Source: Cellulomonas denverensis (GTDB lineage: Bacteria; Actinomycetota; Actinomycetes; Actinomycetales; Cellulomonadaceae). From it: a stretch of 64,000 bases of DNA. Below are positions 44,956 to 54,006 of the stretch, piece after piece. Both the position numbers and the translations under genes were made by a program. How positions within the stretch are numbered: the stretch's first letter is position 1; every line of letters starts with the position of its first letter. Where the stretch lies: assembly GCF_012396125.1 (NCBI RefSeq), contig NZ_JAAXOX010000002.1, forward strand, positions 1 to 64,000. The letters are read 5' to 3'. The notes beneath the pieces were generated by a model, which searched no databases, had not been told where the DNA came from, and was given only the letters and a program-made list of their open reading frames with translations.

Positions 44956-45506
44956 TGACGGTCGAGGATGCGGGGGATCTCGCGGGGGTCCCGGACGGCT
45001 TCGGCCGGTTGTGGGTGCCGCACCGGATGGCGTACATCGGCGGGGAGAACAAGCCCGCCGATGCCGCCGCCGGTCACGGCTGCCCGTTCTGCCGCGCGCC
45101 CGAGCTGTCGGACGAGGACGGCCTGATCGTCGCCCGGGGCCGGACCTCCTACGTGCTGCTCAACCTGTACCCGTACAACGGCGGCCACCTGCTGGTCTGC
45201 CCGTACCGGCACGTGGCGGACTACACCGAGCTGGAGCAGGCCGAGGTCGTGGAGATCGCCGATCTGACCCGCACCGCGATGACCGTCCTGCGCGCGGTCT
45301 CCGGCCCGGACGGCTTCAACCTGGGCATGAACCAGGGGGCGGTCGCCGGGGCCGGGATCGCCGCGCACCTGCACCAGCACGTCGTCCCGCGCTGGGGCGG
45401 CGACGCGAACTTCCTGCCGATCGTCGGCCGGACCCGGGCACTGCCCGAACTGCTCGCGGACACACGGACCCGCCTCGCGGCTGCGTGGCCGGGGGAGGAC
45501 CACTGA
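44955..45506 (+). CDS. HIT-family hydrolase/phosphorylase (Rv2613c-like)
   Basis: A 183-residue histidine-triad protein. HLHQHVVPRWGGD (about 138-150) is the catalytic HxHxHxx loop, and NLYPYNGGHLLVCPYRHVAD and GCPFCRAPEL belong to the same family; the CxxC may bind zinc. The closest functional precedent is M. tuberculosis Rv2613c, an Ap4A phosphorylase that also lies between thrS and pgsA. An Ap4A role is attractive because synthetases make Ap4A, but this is inference from context. It overlaps thrS and pgsA by one base each as TGATG, so it is tightly coupled in the operon. Confidence 0.85.
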   Translation: MTVEDAGDLAGVPDGFGRLWVPHRMAYIGGENKPADAAAGHGCPFCRAPELSDEDGLIVARGRTSYVLLNLYPYNGGHLLVCPYRHVADYTELEQAEVVEIADLTRTAMTVLRAVSGPDGFNLGMNQGAVAGAGIAAHLHQHVVPRWGGDANFLPIVGRTRALPELLADTRTRLAAAWPGEDH

Positions 45507-46114
45507 TGGACCGCCTGCGGGGCTTCGCCACCCGGATCTTCACCCCGGTGGCCGACCGACTGCTGCGCTGGGGAGTCTCCCCGGACGCGGTGACCATCAC
45601 CGGCACCGTGATCGTGGTGCTGGCCGCCCTGATCCTGCTGCCCACCGGCCACCTGCTGGCCGGGGGCCTGGTGATCACCGCCTTCGTGCTGACCGACTCC
45701 CTGGACGGGGTGATGGCCCGCCGGGCCGGACGGTCGGGCAACTGGGGTGCGTTCCTGGACTCCACCCTGGACCGGTTCGCCGACGCGGCGATCTTCACCG
45801 GCCTGGTGCTGTGGTTCGCCGGGCAGGACGGTGCGATCGCCGACTGGGGGCTCGCCCTGGCGCTGGCCTGCCTGGTGCTCGGCTCGATCGTGCCCTACGC
45901 CCGCGCCCGGGCCGAGGGGCTGGGGATGACCGCCAAGGTGGGCATCGCCGAACGCGCCGACCGGCTGGTCGCGGTGCTGGTCGCCACGCTGGCGGTCGGT
46001 GCCGGGCTGCCGCCGGTGGTGCTGGTCGTGGTGCTCGGGCTGCTGGCGGTCGCCTCCTTCATCACCGTGGTGCAGCGGATGGCCACGGTCCGGCGCCAGG
46101 CGGTGTCCGAGTGA
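45506..46114 (+). CDS. pgsA: Phosphatidylinositol phosphate synthase (CDP-alcohol phosphatidyltransferase)
   Basis: A 202-residue integral membrane enzyme with about six helices. The CDP-alcohol motif D-x2-DG-x2-AR...G-x3-D-x3-D is present as TDSLDGVMARRAGRSGNWGAF and then LDSTLDRFAD. In actinobacteria this gene, in this neighbourhood, makes phosphatidylinositol phosphate from CDP-diacylglycerol and inositol 3-phosphate. The phosphatidylglycerol phosphate synthase alternative is less likely because patA and pimA follow directly. The start overlaps the HIT stop (TGATG) and the stop overlaps patA (GTGA). Confidence 0.88.
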   Translation: MDRLRGFATRIFTPVADRLLRWGVSPDAVTITGTVIVVLAALILLPTGHLLAGGLVITAFVLTDSLDGVMARRAGRSGNWGAFLDSTLDRFADAAIFTGLVLWFAGQDGAIADWGLALALACLVLGSIVPYARARAEGLGMTAKVGIAERADRLVAVLVATLAVGAGLPPVVLVVVLGLLAVASFITVVQRMATVRRQAVSE

Positions 46115-47073
46115 AGATCGACGTCGCCCGGCTCTACGCCACCGCCTGGCGGATCACCGGCAAGCTGCCCGACGGCCTGGTGCGCGGGGTGTTCCGGCTG
46201 GTCGCGGACGTGGCCTGGCTGCGCCGCGGCGAGGGGGTGCGCCGGCTGGAGGGCAACCTGCGCCGGGTCCGTCCCGAGCTGGACGAGCGCGCGCTGCGCC
46301 GGCTGTCGCTGGCCGGGATGCGGTCCTACATGCGGTACTTCGGCGAGGCATTCGCCCTGGTCGGGCTGAGCGAGGACCGGATCGACGCGCGGGTCCGGCT
46401 GGCCGGCGACCTGTCCGTGGTGGACCGGATGCGGGACGGGCAGATGGTGGTGATGGCACTCGGGCACCTGGGCAACTGGGACCTGGCCGGCGCCTGGGCC
46501 ACCCGCAACCTGGGCCGCACGCTCACCGTCGCCGAACGGCTCAAGCCCGAGGCCCTGTTCCAGGAGTTCCTGGCGTTCCGCGAGCGACTCGGGCTGGAGA
46601 TCATCCCGCTGTCCGGTGGCGGTGGCGGGGTGTTCCGGGAGCTGGTCCGCGGCATCCGGCGGCCCGGCGGCGGGCTGGTGCCGCTGCTGGCCGACCGTGA
46701 CCTGACCTCCCGCGGTGTGGAGGTGGACCTGTTCGGCGAACGTGCCCGGGTCGCCGCCGGACCGGCCGCACTGGCGATCTCCACCGGTGCGCCGCTGTGC
46801 GCCACCTCGATCTGGTACGAGCGGCTGCACGGCGAGCGGCGCCGGGCTGCGGGCGCCGGCTGGGGCATCGTGGTCGAGTTCTCCCCGGTGCTCACCCCCG
46901 ACCCCGATCTGCCCAAGCCCGAGCGGATCCCGGCCCTGACCCAGCAGTGGGTGGACCAGCTGGCCGAGGGCATCCGCCGGCACCCGCAGGACTGGCACAT
47001 GCTGCAGCGGGTCTTCATCGCCGACCTGGACCCCGAGCGCTACGCCCGGACCCTGGCGGAGGCGGGGGAGTGA
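46111..47073 (+). CDS. patA: Phosphatidylinositol mannoside acyltransferase
   Basis: A 320-residue membrane-associated acyltransferase of the LpxL/HtrB-like group. The catalytic HxxxxD motif is LGHLGNWDLAGAW (about 118-130). ERLGLEIIPLSGGGG, GGGLVPLLADRDLTSRGVEV and the C-terminal DWHMLQRVFIADLDPERYA are conserved. In mycobacteria PatA acylates mannose of PIM1/PIM2. The GTG overlaps the pgsA stop and its own stop overlaps pimA, so the sequence PI synthase, acyltransferase, mannosyltransferase is a single coupled unit. Confidence 0.88.
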   Translation: MKIDVARLYATAWRITGKLPDGLVRGVFRLVADVAWLRRGEGVRRLEGNLRRVRPELDERALRRLSLAGMRSYMRYFGEAFALVGLSEDRIDARVRLAGDLSVVDRMRDGQMVVMALGHLGNWDLAGAWATRNLGRTLTVAERLKPEALFQEFLAFRERLGLEIIPLSGGGGGVFRELVRGIRRPGGGLVPLLADRDLTSRGVEVDLFGERARVAAGPAALAISTGAPLCATSIWYERLHGERRRAAGAGWGIVVEFSPVLTPDPDLPKPERIPALTQQWVDQLAEGIRRHPQDWHMLQRVFIADLDPERYARTLAEAGE

Positions 47074-48293
47074 GCGCCCTGGAGGCGCTGCGCAGCGCCG
47101 GGCGCCCGCTGCGGGTCGGGATCGTCTGCCCGTACTCCTTCGACGCGCCGGGCGGGGTGCAGTTCCACATCCGGGACCTGGCCGAGGCACTGATCGCCCG
47201 CGGGCACACCGTCGGGGTGCTGGCCCCGGCCGACGACGACACTCCGATCCCGGAGTACATGACCTCCGCCGGGCGGGCGGTGCCGGTCCGGTACAACGGG
47301 TCGGTCGCCCGGCTGGCCTTCGGGCCGGTCACCGCCGCCCGGGTCCGGCGCTGGCTGGAGGCCGGGCAGTACGACGTGCTGCACCTGCACGAGCCGATGA
47401 GCCCGTCGCTGGCCATGCTCGCGCTGTGGATCGCCGACGGGCCGGTGGTGGCGACCTTCCACTCCTCGCAGCAACGGTCCCGGTCGCTGCAGGTGGCCTA
47501 CCCGCTGGTCCGGCAGTCGCTGGAGAAGATCAGCGCCCGGATCGCGGTGTCCGAGGACGCCCGCCGCACGCTGGTGGACCACCTCGGCGGCGACGCGGTG
47601 GTGATCCCGAACGGCGTCTACGTCCAGCACTTCGCCCAGGCGCAGGCCGACCCGCGCTGGACCGGCACCCCGGAGCGGCCGACCGTGGCCTTCCTCGGCC
47701 GGCTGGACGAGCCGCGCAAGGGCCTGCCGGTGCTGCTGGCCGCGGTGCCCGCCGTGCGCCGGGCGATCCCGGGAGTCCGGTTCCTGATCGCCGGGCGGGG
47801 CGACACCGGCCCCGAGGAGGTCCGCGAGCTGATCGGGGACGACGCCGACGCGGTCGAGTTTCTCGGCGGGGTCAGTGACCAGGAGAAGGCCGCACTGTTC
47901 CGCTCGGTGGACGCCTACGTCGCGCCGCAGACCGGTGGGGAGTCCTTCGGGATCGTGCTGGTCGAGGCGATGAGCGCGCACACCCCGGTGGTGGCCAGCG
48001 ACCTGGGGGCGTTCCGCCGGGTGCTGGACGAGGGCCGGGCCGGTGAGCTGTTCCGCACCGGCGACGGTGACGACCTGGCCCGGGTGCTGACCGCGCTGCT
48101 CGGCGACCCCGGGCGGCGGGCCGAGCTGGCTGACCTGGGCTCGGCGGCGGTGATGCGCTACGACTGGTCGACGGTGACGCACCAGATCCTCACCGTGTAC
48201 GAGATGGCGGTGGAGAGCGGGCACGCGCCGGTGGGCGAGGACCCGTCGTCGGTGCGTGGGCGGTTGCGCCGCTGGCGGGGGGACGAGTCGTGA
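47070..48293 (+). CDS. pimA: Phosphatidylinositol alpha-mannosyltransferase
   Basis: A 407-residue GT4 (GT-B) glycosyltransferase that adds the first mannose to phosphatidylinositol. The N-terminal GIVCPYSFDAPGGVQFHIRD contains the loop that binds GDP-mannose and PI. DVLHLHEPMSPSLAML, VATFHSSQQRSRSLQ, IPNGVYVQHF and FLGRLDEPRKGLPVLLAAVP follow. The donor site ESFGIVLVEAMSAHTPVVAS carries the E-x7-E motif. The GTG overlaps patA by four bases. Gene order thrS-HIT-pgsA-patA-pimA equals the mycobacterial arrangement, which supports the specific assignment. Confidence 0.9.
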   Translation: MSALEALRSAGRPLRVGIVCPYSFDAPGGVQFHIRDLAEALIARGHTVGVLAPADDDTPIPEYMTSAGRAVPVRYNGSVARLAFGPVTAARVRRWLEAGQYDVLHLHEPMSPSLAMLALWIADGPVVATFHSSQQRSRSLQVAYPLVRQSLEKISARIAVSEDARRTLVDHLGGDAVVIPNGVYVQHFAQAQADPRWTGTPERPTVAFLGRLDEPRKGLPVLLAAVPAVRRAIPGVRFLIAGRGDTGPEEVRELIGDDADAVEFLGGVSDQEKAALFRSVDAYVAPQTGGESFGIVLVEAMSAHTPVVASDLGAFRRVLDEGRAGELFRTGDGDDLARVLTALLGDPGRRAELADLGSAAVMRYDWSTVTHQILTVYEMAVESGHAPVGEDPSSVRGRLRRWRGDES

Positions 48294-48345
48294 CGACACC
48301 CGACGCCCTCGCCCGCTGCGCTCGCGAGCGGGAGGGGACCCCGAG

Positions 48346-48972
48346 ATGACCTGGAGCGAGATCGCCGTCATCGTGGTGGCGGTGGTGCTGCTGATCGTGT
48401 GGTGGCTGTGGGTCACCGCGAACCGGATCGACCGGCTGCACCGCAAGGTCGCCGCCTCCCGCGCGGTGGTGGACACCCAGCTGCTGCGGCGGGCGTCGGC
48501 CGCCTCCACCCTGTCCGCCTCCGGGCTGCTGGACCCGGTCAGCTCGGTGCTGGTCGGCGAGGCCGCGTGGGCGTCCATCCGGGCCGGCCGGCCGGACACC
48601 GAGGGGATCGCCCCGCTGCCCGCTGGGATCGCCGCGCCCGCCCCGGAAGCCGACCGCGGCTCGGTGGAGAGTGAACTGTCCGCCACCCTGCGCGAGGTGC
48701 TGGACGACCCGGCCGAGGTCGCCGAGGTGCGCGAGGAACCGGGCGGTGCCGAACTGCTCGATGCCCTGGCCGACGCCTGGTACCGGGTGCAGCTGGCCCG
48801 CCGGTTCCACAACGAGGCCGTCGCCCAGGCCCAGCGGATGCGCCGCGGCTTCGCGGTGCGCACCCTGCGACTGGCCGGCCGGGCGCCGATGCCGCAGACC
48901 CTGGAACTGGACGACGCCTGGCCGAGCGCGCTGGGCGCCGCCGGGACCCCGCCGGAGTCGTCGGCCGGCTGA
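48346..48972 (+). CDS. LemA-like membrane-anchored protein
   Basis: A 208-residue protein. One N-terminal membrane helix (about 5-24) is followed by the helix [20 protein letters not shown] and, later, [20 protein letters not shown], which resemble the paired helices of LemA proteins. The middle is a variable acidic segment. Function is unknown. The ATG follows GGGAGGGG. It is 52 bases after pimA; in that gap a perfect 12-base palindrome CGCTCGCGAGCG lies at 48319-48330, which may be structural. It could be the last gene of the thrS operon. Confidence 0.65.
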   Translation: MTWSEIAVIVVAVVLLIVWWLWVTANRIDRLHRKVAASRAVVDTQLLRRASAASTLSASGLLDPVSSVLVGEAAWASIRAGRPDTEGIAPLPAGIAAPAPEADRGSVESELSATLREVLDDPAEVAEVREEPGGAELLDALADAWYRVQLARRFHNEAVAQAQRMRRGFAVRTLRLAGRAPMPQTLELDDAWPSALGAAGTPPESSAG

Positions 48973-49009
48973 CGTGCGGACAGCGGCACGGCGCGGACCC
49001 GGGCAGGAT

Positions 49010-49015
49010 TACGAT
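49010..49015 (+). promoter_or_regulatory. Candidate -10 box for pdxS
   Basis: TACGAT lies 45 bases before the pdxS GTG at 49061, in the 88-base spacer after the LemA-like gene. It indicates a separate vitamin B6 transcription unit. Confidence 0.45.
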
Positions 49016-49060
49016 GGCCGGACGCAAGCCGCTGACACCCCGATGAACTGCGAGGGCACC

Positions 49061-49978
49061 GTGACCGACAGCACCACCACCCCCACCAGCAGCGACGCCG
49101 TGGTCGGCACCGCCCGGGTGAAGCGCGGCATGGCCGAGATGCTCAAGGGCGGCGTGATCATGGACGTAGTCACCGCCGAGCAGGCCAAGATCGCCGAGGA
49201 TGCCGGTGCCGTCGCGGTGATGGCCCTGGAGCGGGTGCCGGCCGACATCCGCGCCCAGGGTGGCGTGGCCCGGATGAGCGACCCGGACCTGATCGACGGC
49301 ATCGTGAACGCGGTGTCCATCCCGGTGATGGCCAAGGCCCGGATCGGGCACTTCGTCGAGGCCCAGGTACTGCAGGCGCTCGGGGTGGACTACATCGACG
49401 AGTCCGAGGTGCTCACCCCAGCCGACTACGCCCACCACATCGACAAGTGGCAGTTCACCGTCCCGTTCGTCTGCGGGGCGACCAACCTGGGCGAGGCGCT
49501 GCGCCGGATCACCGAGGGCGCGGCGATGATCCGCTCCAAGGGCGAGGCCGGCACCGGTGACGTGTCGAACGCGACCACCCACATGCGCACCCTGCGGGAC
49601 GAGATCCGCCGGCTGTCCTCGCTGCCGGAGGACGAGCTGTTCCTGGCCGCCAAGGAGCTGCAGGCGCCCTACGAGCTGGTCGCCGAGGTCGCGAAGAACG
49701 GCAAGCTCCCGGTGGTGCTGTTCACCGCCGGCGGCATCGCCACCCCCGCGGACGCCGCGATGATGATGCAGCTCGGCGCCGAGGGCGTGTTCGTCGGCTC
49801 CGGCATCTTCAAGTCCGGCAACCCGGCCGAGCGTGCCGCCGCGATCGTCAAGGCCACCACCTTCTACGACGACCCGGACGTGATCGCCAACGTCTCCCGC
49901 GGCCTGGGCGAGGCGATGGTCGGGATCAACGTCGACGACGTGCCGGTGCCGCACCGCCTGGCCGAGCGCGGCTGGTGA
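49061..49978 (+). CDS. pdxS: Pyridoxal 5'-phosphate synthase subunit PdxS
   Basis: A 305-residue TIM-barrel synthase that makes PLP from ribose 5-phosphate, glyceraldehyde 3-phosphate and ammonia. [20 protein letters not shown] opens the barrel. The conserved lysines lie in [20 protein letters not shown] and in [15 protein letters not shown]-flanked [30 protein letters not shown] and [17 protein letters not shown] are family motifs. An ATG 18 bases upstream is in frame, but the GTG at 49061 gives the usual N terminus. The stop overlaps the NUDIX gene as GTGA. Its glutaminase partner pdxT is not adjacent but lies 1.9 kb downstream on the same strand. Confidence 0.96.
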   Translation: MTDSTTTPTSSDAVVGTARVKRGMAEMLKGGVIMDVVTAEQAKIAEDAGAVAVMALERVPADIRAQGGVARMSDPDLIDGIVNAVSIPVMAKARIGHFVEAQVLQALGVDYIDESEVLTPADYAHHIDKWQFTVPFVCGATNLGEALRRITEGAAMIRSKGEAGTGDVSNATTHMRTLRDEIRRLSSLPEDELFLAAKELQAPYELVAEVAKNGKLPVVLFTAGGIATPADAAMMMQLGAEGVFVGSGIFKSGNPAERAAAIVKATTFYDDPDVIANVSRGLGEAMVGINVDDVPVPHRLAERGW

Positions 49979-50568
49979 GCCTGCCCGACCCCGGCACCGG
50001 CCCGTCGATCCCCGCGGGGACCGGCGGGCCGGTGCCGTTCCCGGGCCTGGGTCCGGAGTGGCTGCCGGGGCCGGGCGGTCTGCCGTTCCGCACCGCCGCC
50101 CGGGTGCTGCTGCTGGACGAGGCGGACCGGGTACTGCTGGTCCGCGGGCACGACGTCGACCAGCCGGAGCGCTCCTGGTGGTTCACCGTCGGCGGCGGGC
50201 TGGAACCGCAGGAGTCGCCGCGGGACGGCGCGATCCGCGAGGTCCGGGAGGAGACCGGCCTGACCCTGGACCCGTCGGCGCTGGTGGGGCCGGTGCTGAC
50301 CCGGTCGGCGATCTTCGACTTCGTCGCGCACCGGTGCCGGCAGGACGAGGAGTTCTTCCTGGCCCGGATCCCCGGCGACTCGGTGCTGGCCAGCGACGGC
50401 TGGACCGCGCTGGAGGCCTCGGTGCTGGACGAGATGCGCTGGTGGGACCTGGACGAGCTCGCAGGGGTCCGGATCGAGGTGTTCCCGGAAGGACTGCCCG
50501 ACCTGGTGCGGCCGCTGCTGCGCGGGTGGGACGGTGTGACCCGGCACCTGGGGCTACAGGTGGACTGA
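49975..50568 (+). CDS. NUDIX hydrolase
   Basis: A 197-residue protein with the NUDIX box G-x5-E-x7-REUxEExGU visible as [20 protein letters not shown] followed by TGL (about 76-97). The N-terminal 35 residues are Pro/Gly-rich and probably disordered. The substrate is unknown; NUDIX enzymes cleave nucleoside diphosphates linked to another moiety. Coupling to pdxS through a GTGA overlap suggests co-expression with PLP synthesis, but a cofactor-cleaning role is only a guess. In mycobacteria a NUDIX gene also lies near pimA and pdxS. Confidence 0.88.
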   Translation: MSLPDPGTGPSIPAGTGGPVPFPGLGPEWLPGPGGLPFRTAARVLLLDEADRVLLVRGHDVDQPERSWWFTVGGGLEPQESPRDGAIREVREETGLTLDPSALVGPVLTRSAIFDFVAHRCRQDEEFFLARIPGDSVLASDGWTALEASVLDEMRWWDLDELAGVRIEVFPEGLPDLVRPLLRGWDGVTRHLGLQVD

Positions 50569-50594
50569 CCGTACCGGACGGTAACAACAGGAGG

Positions 50595-50606
50595 TATCGT
50601 CGCCGG
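50595..50606 (+). promoter_or_regulatory. -10 element or ribosome-binding site before the aminotransferase gene
   Basis: TATCGT (50595-50600) lies six bases before the GTG at 50607, consistent with a leaderless start. AGGAGGT (50589-50595) also lies 11 bases upstream, so leadered translation from the pdxS-NUDIX transcript is possible as well. Confidence 0.45.
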
Positions 50607-51827
50607 GTGCCGATCTCGACCTCCCCTGTCACCCGTATGCACCGCTCCGGAATCCGGACCCTGATGGAGCTCGCCATGCGCGACCCGCAGGCGATCCGGC
50701 TGGAGATCGGCGAACCCGACGCCACCACCCCGGCGCATGTGGTCGCCGCCGCCTCCCGGGACGCCGCCGCCGGGCACACCGCCTACACCTCCAGCACCGG
50801 CGAGCCCGAGCTGCGCGCCGCCCTGGCCGAGAAGGTCTCCCGGGTGAACGGCCTGACCGTCACCCCCGACCAGATCGTGGTCTCGCACGGGGCGATGCAC
50901 GGCCTGGCGATGGCGATCAACGCGCTGGCCGGACCGGGGGAGCAGATCCTGCTGCCGGACCCGGAATTCCCGAACTGGCGGATGGCCGCGGTCGCCGCCG
51001 GGGTCGAGGTCGGCACCTACCCGGCCCGGGCGGAGAACGGCTTCGTGCCGACCCTGGCCGACATCGAGGCGTCGATCACCCCGGCGACCCGGATCATCGT
51101 GGTCTGCTCCCCGAACAACCCCACCGGCGCGATGTACCCCGCCGAGCTGTTGGCCGGCGTGGTCGAGCTCGCCCGCCGGCACGACCTGTGGGTGTTCTCC
51201 GACGAGTGCTACGAGGCGATCACCTTCGGCGCCCCGCACGTCAGCCCGGCCACCTTCGACACCGACGACCGGGTGGTCACCTTCTTCAGCTTCTCCAAGA
51301 CCTACGCCATGACCGGCTGGCGGATCGGCTACGCGGTCTCCCGCAACGAGCAGGTGATCGACCTGCTGGGTCAGGTCGCCGAGGCCACGGTCGCCTGCCC
51401 GTCCTCGGTCGGTCAGCGGGCCGCCCTGGCCGCGGTCACCGGCCCGCAGGACGAGGTTGCCGCCGCCGTGGACTCCTACCGCGAACGCCGGGACGCCGCC
51501 GTCGAGCTGCTCACCACCCGCGGCATCGGCTGCGTCCGGCCCGAGGGTGCGTTCTACCTGATGGTCGACGTCTCCGCCGCCACCACCGACTCCGAGGCCT
51601 TCGCCCTGCGCCTGCTGGACGAGCGGCACGTGTCGGTGTCGCCCGGCAGCGCGTTCGGCCCGGGCGGCGAGGGCATGGTCCGGGTGTCGCTGGCGAGCGA
51701 GCGCTCGGCGCTGCTGGCCGGGCTCGACCGGCTCGCCGACCTGATCGTGACCTGGTCCGATGTCACGGTCCCGGACGCGGACCTGGCCCCGGGCGCCGGC
51801 CCGGACCTGGCCCCGGCCACGGCCTGA
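50607..51827 (+). CDS. Class I/II PLP-dependent aminotransferase
   Basis: A 406-residue fold-type I aminotransferase. The N-terminal EIGEPDATTP and YTSSTGEPELRAALAEKV precede IVVCSPNNPTGAMY (about 170-183). The PLP lysine is in FFSFSKTYAMTGWRIGYA (near 229), and the C-terminal RVSLASERSALLAGL contains the substrate-carboxylate Arg region. The last 20 residues are a loose Pro/Asp/Ala tail. The acceptor is not determined; aspartate-type or aromatic transaminases are possible. It lies between two PLP-synthesis genes, so use of the cofactor made next door is a neat but unproven association. Confidence 0.85.
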   Translation: MPISTSPVTRMHRSGIRTLMELAMRDPQAIRLEIGEPDATTPAHVVAAASRDAAAGHTAYTSSTGEPELRAALAEKVSRVNGLTVTPDQIVVSHGAMHGLAMAINALAGPGEQILLPDPEFPNWRMAAVAAGVEVGTYPARAENGFVPTLADIEASITPATRIIVVCSPNNPTGAMYPAELLAGVVELARRHDLWVFSDECYEAITFGAPHVSPATFDTDDRVVTFFSFSKTYAMTGWRIGYAVSRNEQVIDLLGQVAEATVACPSSVGQRAALAAVTGPQDEVAAAVDSYRERRDAAVELLTTRGIGCVRPEGAFYLMVDVSAATTDSEAFALRLLDERHVSVSPGSAFGPGGEGMVRVSLASERSALLAGLDRLADLIVTWSDVTVPDADLAPGAGPDLAPATA

Positions 51828-51876
51828 CCTCACCGCACGAGATCGAGCCAGCGGTGGGTGTGGTTGCGGGGATTCG

Positions 51877-51888
51877 TAGGATGTCCGG
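51877..51888 (+). promoter_or_regulatory. Leaderless -10 element of pdxT
   Basis: TAGGAT (51877-51882) is followed by six bases and the pdxT GTG at 51889. There is no ribosome-binding site. Confidence 0.55.
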
Positions 51889-52515
51889 GTGACCGTGACG
51901 ATCGGCGTGCTGGCCCTGCAGGGCGACGTGCGCGAACACCTGGCCGCCCTGACCGCCTCCGGAGCCGCTGCCGTCCCGGTGCGCCGCCGGGCCGAGTTGG
52001 ACGCGGTGGACGCCCTGGTGCTGCCGGGCGGGGAGTCGACCACCATCGACAAGCTGCTGCGCGCCTTCGACCTGGACGGGCCGGTGCGGGAGCGACTGGC
52101 CGCGGGGATGCCGGCCTACGGTTCCTGCGCCGGGATGATCCTGCTGGCCGACCGGATCGAGGGCGGGATCGACGGTCAGCGCACCCTCGGCGGCCTGGAC
52201 GTGACCGTCCGGCGGAACGCCTTCGGCCGGCAGGTGGACTCCTTCGAGACCGACGTGCGGATCGACGGGATCCCGGAGTCCGAGGACCGGCCGGTGCACG
52301 CGGTGTTCATCCGGGCGCCCTGGGTGCAGGAGGTCGGTCCGGCCGCCACCGCGCTCGCCCGCGTCGAATCCGGGCCGGCCGCCGGTAGGATTGTCGCGGT
52401 GCGCCAGGGCTCGTTGCTCGCCACGTCCTTCCATCCGGAGGTGACCGGCGACACGCGGGTGCACCGCTTGTTCGTGGAGATGGTCCGCGAAGCGGCTGCG
52501 TCGGTGCGCCCCTGA
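51889..52515 (+). CDS. pdxT: Pyridoxal 5'-phosphate synthase glutaminase subunit PdxT
   Basis: A 208-residue class I glutamine amidotransferase that feeds ammonia to Pdx[15 protein letters not shown] opens the protein. [14 protein letters not shown] forms the oxyanion and subunit contact, the nucleophile cysteine is in [13 protein letters not shown] (near residue 82), and the His/Glu pair is in [10 protein letters not shown] near the C terminus. Its own leaderless promoter and a 61-base gap from the aminotransferase suggest partly separate expression from pdxS. A second in-frame GTG six bases downstream is a possible alternative start. Confidence 0.95.
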   Translation: MTVTIGVLALQGDVREHLAALTASGAAAVPVRRRAELDAVDALVLPGGESTTIDKLLRAFDLDGPVRERLAAGMPAYGSCAGMILLADRIEGGIDGQRTLGGLDVTVRRNAFGRQVDSFETDVRIDGIPESEDRPVHAVFIRAPWVQEVGPAATALARVESGPAAGRIVAVRQGSLLATSFHPEVTGDTRVHRLFVEMVREAAASVRP

Positions 52516-52588
52516 GGGGACGGTTGCGCGGCAGCGTCGCAGGCGCGGATCCTCAACTCAGACCAGGGATCGAAGGGGTAGGTAACCG

Positions 52589-53344
52589 ATGTCGGGGCAC
52601 TCCAAGTGGGCCACCACCAAGCACAAGAAGGCGGCAATCGACGCCAAGCGCGGCAAGCTGTTCGCCAAGCTGATCAAGAACATCGAGGTGGCCGCCCGCG
52701 TCGGCGGCGGTGACCCCGCGGGCAACCCGACCCTGGTCGACGCCATCCAGAAGGCGAAGAAGTCCTCGGTCCCGAACGACAACATCGACCGCGCGGTCAA
52801 GCGTGGCTCCGGTCTGGAGGCCGGCGGCGCCGACTACCAGACGATCATGTACGAGGGCTACGGCCCCGGCGGCATCGCCGTGCTGGTCGAGTGCCTGACC
52901 GACAACCGGAACCGTGCCGCCTCCGACGTCCGGGTGGCCTTCACCCGCAACGGTGGCCAGATGGCCGACCCCGGTTCGGTCGCCTACGTGTTCTCCCGCA
53001 AGGGTGTCGTGATGGTGCCGGCCGAGGGCACCGACGAGGACACGATCATGGAGGCCGTCCTGGAGGCCGGCGCCGAGGAGGTCACCGCGATGGGTGACTC
53101 CTTCGAGGTGCTGAGCGAGGCGACCGACCTGGTCGCGGTGCGCACCGCGCTGCAGGAGGCCGGCATCGACTACGACTCCGCCGACTCGGTGTTCTACCCC
53201 TCCACCCAGGTCGAGGTGGACGAGGAGGGCGCCCGCAAGATCCTGCGCCTGATCGACGCGCTCGAGGACTCCGACGACGTGCAGAACGTCTACACCAACT
53301 TCGACGCCTCCGACGAGGTGATGGCCGCCCTCGACGAGGAGTGA
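52589..53344 (+). CDS. YebC/PmpR-family protein
   Basis: A 251-residue protein that starts with the invariant [20 protein letters not shown] and carries [34 protein letters not shown] and [19 protein letters not shown]. The family was long called transcriptional regulators; recent work links bacterial YebC to translation of difficult proline stretches. Its position between pdxT and ruvC is conserved in actinobacteria. A GGGGTAGG site lies about 11 bases before the ATG, and a very strong terminator follows. Confidence 0.93.
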   Translation: MSGHSKWATTKHKKAAIDAKRGKLFAKLIKNIEVAARVGGGDPAGNPTLVDAIQKAKKSSVPNDNIDRAVKRGSGLEAGGADYQTIMYEGYGPGGIAVLVECLTDNRNRAASDVRVAFTRNGGQMADPGSVAYVFSRKGVVMVPAEGTDEDTIMEAVLEAGAEEVTAMGDSFEVLSEATDLVAVRTALQEAGIDYDSADSVFYPSTQVEVDEEGARKILRLIDALEDSDDVQNVYTNFDASDEVMAALDEE

Positions 53345-53349
53345 GCCGC

Positions 53350-53392
53350 CGACGACGCCCCGCCGCACCCGGTCTGCGGCGGGGCGTCGTCG
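53350..53392 (+). terminator. Strong hairpin terminator after yebC
   Basis: A perfect 18-bp stem (53350-53367 with 53375-53392) around a seven-base loop starts five bases after the yebC stop and separates yebC from ruvC. Confidence 0.8.
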
Positions 53393-53423
53393 TGTGTGGG
53401 CACCCGGCTGCGACACTGGGCGC

Positions 53424-53993
53424 ATGCGTGTCCTCGGCATCGACCCCGGTCTGACCCGATGCGGCCTGGGCGTCGTGGACGGTCTGTCCGGGCGGCGGGT
53501 CCGGATGGTCGCGGTCGGGGTTGCACGCTCCGGGCCGGAGGAGGACATCGACCAGCGGCTGCTGCGGATCGGCGACCAGATCGAGGTGTGGCTGGAGGAG
53601 CACGCCCCGGACACGGTCGCGATCGAGCGGATCTTCGCCCACGACAACCTGGACTCGGTGATCGGGGTCGCCCAGGTCACCGGGATCGCGATGCTGGCGG
53701 CCGCGCGGCGGCGGATCCCGGTCGCCCTGCACTCGCCGAGCGAGGTGAAGGCGGCGGTCACCGGGAACGGCCGGGCGGACAAGCCCCAGGTGCAGCACAT
53801 GGTCACCCGCCTGCTCCAGCTCGCCGAGACCCCCAAGCCCGCCGACGCGGCCGACGCCCTGGCGATCGCGATCACGCACCTGTGGCGGCCGGCGGGCGCG
53901 GTGGGCGGTCCGCAGCGGGCGCCCGGGTCGATGACCGCCGCCCAGCGCGCCTGGGCCGAGGCCGAGCAGAAGGCCCGCCGGGTGCGCGCCTGA
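53424..53993 (+). CDS. ruvC: Crossover junction endodeoxyribonuclease RuvC
   Basis: A 189-residue resolvase that cleaves Holliday junctions. Catalytic acids are visible in [16 protein letters not shown] (Asp7), [14 protein letters not shown] (Glu) and [15 protein letters not shown] (the C-terminal Asp pair). [20 protein letters not shown] forms the core. The frame is open upstream, but the ATG at 53424 starts directly at MRVLGIDPG, the family N terminus. GACACT lies six bases before it, a weak leaderless -10. The C-terminal 30 residues are a basic extension. ruvA follows after an 81-base spacer holding a probable LexA site. Confidence 0.96.
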   Translation: MRVLGIDPGLTRCGLGVVDGLSGRRVRMVAVGVARSGPEEDIDQRLLRIGDQIEVWLEEHAPDTVAIERIFAHDNLDSVIGVAQVTGIAMLAAARRRIPVALHSPSEVKAAVTGNGRADKPQVQHMVTRLLQLAETPKPADAADALAIAITHLWRPAGAVGGPQRAPGSMTAAQRAWAEAEQKARRVRA

Positions 53994-54006
53994 CGCTGCG
54001 TGTCGT

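Noticed and set aside
52385-52402. TAGGAT followed by a GTG inside pdxT
   Set aside because: It lies within the conserved PdxT coding sequence, and the downstream frame does not encode a separate product.
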